From contig NMRA01000203.1 of NCBI GenBank assembly GCA_002633005.1, positions 501,242 through 565,241 on the forward strand: DNA of 64,000 nucleotides, in the 5' to 3' direction. Position 1 is the stretch's first letter; each line of letters opens with the position of its first letter. A program made the position numbers and the translations under genes. This stretch comes from Phoronis australis (Eukaryota > Phoronida > Phoronidae). Positions 27,301-36,300 of this stretch are shown in pieces. The notes beneath the pieces are model-generated. The model worked only from the letters and a program-made list of their open reading frames with translations, was not told the DNA's origin and did no database searches.

Positions 27301-30300
27301 GCATTGTTTTTGGCCATTACTTTCTTACCATTTGAACCAAGCTCAAATTTGTTGACTCAAAGCTAAGTCTACTTACACCAGGTGTCCCTGAAGAGACATA
27401 TCAGTGTTGGCTTCATAGCCATACTGCTGATTCGACAACAGGTTAGAGTTCAGTAGCTATCTAGCAACTAGAAAAATCTAGCCAAAATCACACCTAACGT
27501 AATCTCGCTAAGTCTTGGTTTTTAGCGAGGTCCTAGCCTTACTGAATTCTACTCAGTATTACCTCATTGACACCAGATACAAAAAATCGAGGCAGTGACT
27601 GCATTATTTAAACAGTTTTGAAGTAATGTTTTTTTGAAAGAACTGTTTTGTATCCCATTAGAAAGAATTGTAAAAATGAAGCACAGAAAAAACAAATTAG
27701 CAACATCTTCAAGTTTGAAACTGACAGAGGCAACATTATGATATTTCACCACTTATACACACTGCAAACTTTGGTAGAGTAACAGTGGTGGAAACAGGAG
27801 TGTGCCTCGCTGTGTCTACTTGAAAGTTACAATACAGACACTTATGGCTCATTACAATTGAGTGCCTCCTCAGGATAAACAATCTTTGATGAAGGACCGG
27901 ATCTAGCAAATAATAATTATGTAAACAAAAGAGAAAATTTTCTGCAAAAACATTAAAGCCTCATGCAGCACTACCTTTGAAAACCATTGTTTTAGTTCAT
28001 GTTTTGGGCTATAACCTCATTTTTTGGTTCTTTAATAGTGATTTAGCATACTTAATTACACATGATGACATCATGCATCATGTGACATCATGGGCCGCAT
28101 GCAGTTCACTGATTACTTTAACACGAAAATTCAATGCCACTAGCTCGGTTTATTTGAATTTGAAATTTTGTAATTTTGGCTTGACCCAATTAGCGTTGTG
28201 TGTACGCGTTTAAACAAGTGTTCACATAATATGTAATTCATCAACCAGCGTGGAACGTATGTTGCAAATACTTTAAAGTTTGGTCAGAACGCCACCTGTT
28301 GGCCACATTAAGTGACCTAATGAATGTAAGCTTGAAAATATTTCAGTCAGAAATCTTCCCAGACTCACATGTATATTTATTAAGTCACTTGATGTGGCCA
28401 ACAGGTGGCATGCTGACCAGACTTTAAAATGTTTGCAATAAGGGTTCACATGACAAACATTTAGGAATGATAAACAACGACAAATGTGACCAAACCATTA
28501 AAGTTGCAGGAATCTGATTCTGTTTCAGACTTGTTGACATATCACGGAGGGCTCTTCTGTTTTCTCTCTCACTTCTGAAATACAGTTCACTTTAATCAAA
28601 ATAATATTATTTTCTTTGGAAAATAATCACCAATACTTGGAGTAAATTAGATAATTGTTTTATTCAAAAATAAATAATTCTTGCTAATACTACCCTGACT
28701 TCACAACAGATAGCATTCCAAGAGTTTTTTCAGCATGAATAAAGCAAAAGATCAAATTATCTTGAAGTTCTAAAAACACAGAACACAATTCAAGATGATG
28801 TCAAATTCTGTCAGTAAATAAGGAATTTTAATAATCCAATATATCTGGTATGCCAAACTTCAGATTTGGTGAAAATGTAACGGTTCACAAATAATGTGCA
28901 ACATAAAAATTGGGAGCAATTTTTGAAATCGAAGTTAATTTTGAAAAGTACTTTAAATTTGGCCATGTTGTTGAACAAACGAATTTCAAGTACTGAACAT
29001 AGCAATATACTTGGTTAACCACATATACAGGCTCTCTGTGAATAAGAATAACCACACACAAAGGCTCTCTGTGAATAACAATAACCAATTCTTCTGCAGT
29101 TAAAAACGATTACTAAACTGTTTTACTTTTCAACTGTCTATTATAAGCTGCATATGTGTAATTACTTGTGATGCAATATTGGAATTTCTCGCATGACCTA
29201 ATATACGTAAATAGAACAACAAAAATCGATCACTGAAATTTTCAGATATAGTAACATCCTTTGTCAACAGAGACAGAAATAAAGTAAAATCTGACATCTG
29301 ATATATGACATAATGAGCATGATACATGATTCCTGCAACTTTAATATTTTGGTCACAATGATAACAGATTGGTCAGAATGATAACAGATTGGTCACAATG
29401 ATAACAGATTGGTCAGAATGATAACAGATTGGTCAGAATGATAACAGATTGGTCAGAATGATAACAGATTGGTCAGAATGATAACAGATTGGTCANNNNN
29501 NNNNNNNNNNNNNNNNNNNNNNNNNNNNNNNNNCACAATGATAACAGATTGGTCACAATGATAACAGATTGGTCACAATGATAACAGATTGGTCACAATG
29601 ATAACAGATTGGTCACAATGATAACAGATTGGTCACAATGATAACAGATTGGTCATTTATCATTGTTTATAAGCTCATTACACCATATATCAGATTCAGA
29701 TTTTACTTTTTCATATGTCAATTGTCAAATAGTGTTTGATTTTAGCCTATTTTATTTCTGTTTCTGTTGACGAAGGATGTTATTATATCCAAAAATTTCA
29801 GTGATCCATTTTTGTTGTTTTATTTACATATATTTATTCTACTTTTCTACAAACAAGTGTATCTTTTAGAGGATCTGGATCGCCTCTTTTAGTTTCGGAT
29901 TTATTTTCTACGTTATTTGCATGACCTGAAATGTGTTACGATACGGCTGGTTCATAACACCGAGTACGTAATTTTTTTGATATTACATGCCTGGGTGAAT
30001 CACAAAGTAGAGCAAAGTAGAAAAAATCCATACGCCTTACATTTTATTGTCTGCAAAACACTAAAACAACCAAACGCACGCCAATCAAACAATGTCGGAA
30101 TTCTGAGAAGGTGACAAGGTTATGATTGACAAATCGGGTGTCCCAGCTGTACGTACTCCCAGTCGGAAGGACATGCAAACAACTTCTTATTAATAAATGG
30201 ACACATCTTCGGCGGCAAATTCCATATCCACATTCATTGAAACAGAGACGAGCCCCAACTCAAGAAACACGGCGAGTCGACTGTCTAGCTGTGCTGTCTC

Positions 30301-33300
30301 AAGGTCAATTCAGTGCTCACGCGCGGGGAAGCCCTGCTGACTATTATTTATAAACATTTATTAACTAAAGTTTTAATATTACAACTGCAAAGATTATTTA
30401 TTAGATTTTAATTTGAATATTTGTTACTAAAGCTGAATGCAATTTACAATTGTTAAGCTTAAAATAAAACTATTAACAAAAAGTAACTGAATCACTTTAC
30501 ATTGCGTGTTTTTACAAAAGTTGCGTCATGTGGTTGAAACTTTTAGACACGTTAAGTTATTCGGCAAAAAAGTTCATTTTTACGGTTCATTGAGAAAACA
30601 AATCCTACACTCGTTTCAGATTTATGACATGGGCAAAACCTCTTGGAAATTTCATCAAAATCTCTCGGCAAGCCTCGGAAATTTCCAAGAGGAAAAATGG
30701 ATATCATAAATAAACCATTGCAACGTATACTATTTAACTTGTAAGTAAAAGGTTATATTGAAAATAGAGATTCCTACACGAGTCTCAGGTTTATGACATG
30801 GGCAAAACCTCTTGGAAATTTCCGAGGCTTGCCGAGAGATTTTGACGAAATTTTCAAGAGGTTTTGCCCATGTCATAAACCTGAGACTCGTGTAGGAATC
30901 TCTATTTTCAATATAACCTTTTACTTACAAGTTAAATAGTATACGTTACAATGGTTTATTTATGATATCCATTTTGGGCTGAATCTGCATTGATTTCATG
31001 TTCTCTTCCAGAAGGTGGTAAAATTCATGCTGAATCGACATGCATTCAACTACAGCTTGAGACTATGTATATTCCTGGGTTTCGTTTCAATGATGATAAT
31101 GTTAAATAAAGATCCTTTTGGAACCAAAAAGCCATACATTGTGGTTTTCTGTTCACAGTCGTTTTGTCCATTTCTCAGTGAGTTGGTTCACCAACAGCTG
31201 CACCCTCTCTTGTTGTGGAATAAAATAACATGGGAAATTCCCTAATGTCAAAGGGAATGGCGTAGCAGGTCCGAGTACACCACAGGGAGATCAAGTCCAG
31301 GATCTCTGTTCAGACTTGTGGATTTGAATCTCAATAACCTCCCGTAACCTATGCTTCCACTCTGGATGTAAACTTGATACACTGAAATCCTCATCAGAGA
31401 ACTAGTGATGTAGATCCCTGCCATGTTCTTGAATAGCAACAGTGGGTATGAGACTGGGGTGGCGATGGTCCTTGACCCTGGTTGATAACTGGCGACCTGT
31501 CTCACTGATGTAAACGTCAGTACACTCACTATATTGCTGAGACGGGTTGCCAGTTATCGACCAGGGTCGAGGACCATCACCACCCCAACCTCAGACCCAT
31601 TACTGCTATTCAAGAACACGCCAAGGATCTACATCAACAGGTCTCTGATGAGGATTTCCCTGTATCAAGTTTACATCCAGGTGGAAGCTTACGATATGGT
31701 AGGCTATTGAGATTCACATCCATAGACCAAGTCTGAACAGAGATCCTGGACTTGATCTCCCTGCGGTGTACTCAGACCAGAAACATTTAATGTTTCTGGT
31801 CTGAGTACACCGCAGGGAATCCCCCATGTTCTTTTATATCTTTATTCCACAATGAGAGAGGGCACACCTGGTGGTGAACCAAGTCCGTGAGAAATGGAAA
31901 AAACAGCTGTACACCATCAACCTCAAGGTGCGGCTTTTCAATTCCAAAAGGGATCTTTATCAAAAAAATCAGAATACTGCTATACTGAATTTTGAATGAC
32001 CCTCTTCTGCCAAACCTACTTTCTTCTCTGTTCAGCTTCCTTGCCCAGCTCTTCCTGAAGCCTTATTTGATCACTGGTAAGGTCCCGTAATGATTGATGG
32101 AGGTCATGAATTGAAGTGTTGAGGTCTTCACGGAATCTAACACTGGATGTCCGTGACCGACCACCATATTTTCGCCGGGATCGTGGGTACCCTGTATACT
32201 CCTCATCACTGGTTCTCCTCTACAAATAAAATAAACACGGTGACTTTCGATTACCTGTGTGTATTGCTTTTGCTAAATAAAGAATGTATCTATCTTAGTT
32301 AATTATAATCCTCTTACACTCAAGTTAGGCACACCAAACAATGCAAAATAATGTTAAGCCTAGAGTAATAAAAAACTGCTGACAGTCAAAAAAGAATTTT
32401 TGAGAAAGCTAAAAAGACACATGAGGACAAGATATCACAATTGCTTCTTACGAATAATAACATTTGTCAGAAAAGTTCATAGTCGCAGTTACTCCATGCC
32501 TATCAACTACCCCTACAACAGTTAATCAACATAACGTTTGGTCACTTTTCTGGCATTAAAACTTCTGGTAGTGAGTAACCACTCTGATGTTGGTAACAGT
32601 CACGTACAAGTTAGGTCTCATATTTTGAGAACCAGTTTTCTCCACTGAATAAAAGGCATCAAACTAGTTCTCAAAATCCGGGACCCCTGTAAGAGACTAT
32701 TTTCCTAAAGCTTGGTTCTTTTTACACACCCTGTAGTCACGGATAGGTGAAGTGGGTTTTCTCTGCTTCCGTCTTGACCTTCTGGCTGGAAATGCAACAG
32801 AAACTTTGACATGCAATTGGCCAATTTTCTAGTAAAGTTTCAAGTTCAGAGATTAGACCTCGGGCTCTGGTCAACGTGATGCCCAACTGTGGTCTATCAA
32901 TGTAACTTTGAAACATTATATATATATTTTTAATGTCAAACACGGGGAAACATGTCTCGGAATTTTGATTTAACTAACAGATATCAGCAATCAAATTTGT
33001 TTTTAATAAAAAATCTGAGAAAAAGCCCTCTTGGACACATACCACAAAATAAGTGCGCAAAGTGTCGTGCAATTCAGCCCACATGCTATTAAACAGAAAT
33101 CTGTGTTAAAAACTGCTAAAAGCACCGGAAATCAAAAAGTCAACAGATTTGCAATGCAACTGAAATCTAGTAAAGTTGCCCCAAACAACTCACATATTTG
33201 GCATACAAATAATGTGTTAATTTAAAGAAAAGCTAAAATAATTTAATACAATGAGAGAATGTTTCATTTTTTAAGAAATCCACAAAGCTTGACAATTATT

Positions 33301-36300
33301 TGAAAATATAGTAGTAGAACTAGTAGGAGATATTAATGCACACACAAGTGTGGCAACACAAATTAAGTGTAATTATAAAAAACTCTATTTTCATCAACTG
33401 TTCTGCTCTACAAGTCATTTCGACCGCTTCAAACCCACTCTATCAAATAAACTTTCTGCCTACCTTCAGCCGTGTCTGAGTACCTATCCAAGTCGCTACT
33501 CCTAAGTGATCTTGTGTCTGATATTGACCGTCTGTTCTCTCGCTCTTCTTTTAGCTGCGTGGTTGTGCGTGAAAGGTCTTCGCGTAGCTAAGAAGACCAC
33601 AACAGTAACACTTAGATGGACGCAAGTAAAGTGCAATCCATCCAGTTGTGCTGATATTCAGTTAACAAAAAGACAATCAGAACACGCTAGTCTTGTTGCC
33701 AATTAGGTAGAATTGAGTTACAAGTCTTTAGATGGTATTGTTACAGTTACAGACACCAATACAAGATGTATTGCACAGTGAAAAATCACTAAATGAGCTA
33801 AGCAAACATGAAAATGAAGATACTGTGTATACTTGTGATCAAAGGCTAAGAGTGCACAACAGAAAAATTTTGAGTTCATTTTACTTGTTAGTGGATGGCA
33901 ATGCTCTAAACATTGACGTTTTATTGGAAACAATAAGCCACTTTTTGTAAAATCAAGGCGCAATGTATTTGCAGCCTAATTTAGCAAAGTCTCACTAATT
34001 AAAGACATAATATGAGAGAAAAGAAATTATAAAAATGTAAAGATAAATAAAAAGCCCAGTAAAGTAACACTTGGATATGCTTTCTTGAGTTTTCGGGCTT
34101 AACTCAATTATTGTGCACTACATTTTTAATAAACATTAACACAGACACCACCAGTTAGGAATTCATAACAATATTGGAAGGCCTTGAATATTGAAAAAAG
34201 ATCTGTATTAAATTGATGTTTTACACCATCAGAACAAAACACCCATTCTTACCTTATCAATAGCCGAGGAATGTTGATCTGATACATCTTTATACTGATC
34301 TAACATAGTGTCCACAGCTCGGATGTTACGGGTTGTTTCCTTGAACAAAGAAATACTACGACGATGAATGTAAACAAAGGTATTCCTTCAGTAATGTGCG
34401 AGAGAAGTTGAAACTTAAAAAGATATCAGTCACGATGTTGAACAGAAATCCTCTGACAAAAAGCAACATGTATATCTCACAAAATTGGAAAACTATTTCT
34501 TCTTGACTTTAATGTTGTAAAATTTGACTTATCCAAAAGCAAGAGTGATAATAAGTACCTAGTACTTGAACCAGCGTCCAACGTCTAATTCTAACTGTTG
34601 CTCTACAGTAATAATTCTAATTGTGTATATGCAGGCGTCCGACCCCCACGAAAATATCTCCACGTTGTTTAAATAACAGCAATGCTAAATACCAAACCCG
34701 GTTTTGGCGTATTAGCAGATACTAAAAACGGCTTTCCCATCCAGTTCTCTAGAATAAAGAAATGCTCCGTAATTTTAGACAAACCTCAAAAGTTTGAGGA
34801 AAATTTCAAAACTCCTTTCAAAGTTTGCTAAATGGGTAAACGTGACCAACGCTTCTAGCGAAATACACGCCAACTGTGGGAAAAGACCACCCACCAAGGG
34901 CCATAAAGTCGAACTTGTGAGATGGGGAGTGTGAGTTTTTAGCTGCTGCCTGCTTTTAGATTTCACGATTGACACCAATGATGCATTTATGTATGTGACA
35001 GAACGAGGATTGGTTGAAATCATCAAAACAGGGTTTAGTATCCTTTTTAAATACAAGTAAACACATAGATCAAATAGCAATAATTTCAATGACTTTTCCA
35101 AGTTTCAAGAAGCTTCAACATTTAACAACAGTGACTCTATAGCAAACAGTAACTAACATATTTTGCAATATGCAAACCTTAATCTCTTGAAAACATTTAA
35201 ACCAAAAAAAAGTTTTGATGATTCTATGAATGCAACATTCTGTTCATAAACATGTAAACAAATTATGACTATAGAGTTGTTCTCATCAACAGTAAGTAAT
35301 TTTTTCTCATAAACTTAGTTCTGTTAATGGCAAATTACAATTTTCTTGTAAACTGCGAATCTGTTTTTCCAACTTCGTTTATTACTCATGAATTACTATA
35401 ACATTTCTATTCACATCTGTCAGGCACAAATTGCACGAGCTTGATATATACTTCTAGTATGTAGGATATTGAACCTGTCTATACAACTGGGAAATGAATA
35501 TTGTATTTGTAACAATAGAGTACAGAATATGAGAAGTGCAGCTCGTGATAAAAAAGCGTACAAAGAAAGTCTTATATGATAATATCACAGTGACAGAAGA
35601 ACGAGCACCCTGAACTCAAAAAGTTATAAATTTCCCGTCATACACGACACAAGACATTGCACTCAACAAAGTTCACACCTCATTTCTTTCAATGAACAGG
35701 TAAAGCAGTAAATGTTGTTTGGTTGAAGCCAATATCAACCGTGTATTTGTGTTAAAACAAGTTTCTTCACAAGTGTATTTGTCTATTCCAAAGCAATGTC
35801 ATTGTATTCTTATCCTTCTCTTGAATTATATTGGTTCAGCAAAATGCGTGGAATTCCCAATAGCTATACTAGATTGGTTCAGCAAAATGCGTGGAATTCC
35901 CAATAGCTATACTAGATTGGTGGCTCAAAGCACAGTCTATAGTACAAGCACCGCCAACTCAGTATATTTTCAATGGACGAAATCCGTGATCTTACGCATA
36001 AGCTGTGACATTATTCACTAGCGACACCTTGCAAAATTAGCAAGTTTTACTTACGGCAAGTATGTCGTTTGCTAATCATTGTCAGCTGTTGTGTGGTCGG
36101 GTATCAAAAGTATTCACGATACCAACAGTTCTATTATTGGAAGACATTGAACAGCATTTTAATGCCAAAATTTTTTTCATTGTACTGGACACTAAAATAG
36201 ATGCGAGAATTTCCCGGCACGATACACTAACCAGAAACAGAAATTGACAATTTAGGAGAGCGGTGCCTCCTCTAGGATAGTATGCAAGAAAATGTCGGAG

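Noticed and set aside
29351-29655. CRISPR-like regular array
   Set aside because: Units are directly adjacent without unique spacers, in an animal intron: a minisatellite.
31248-31529. 93-codon minus-strand frame in the large palindrome
   Set aside because: No family resemblance and the mirrored arm does not keep the frame.
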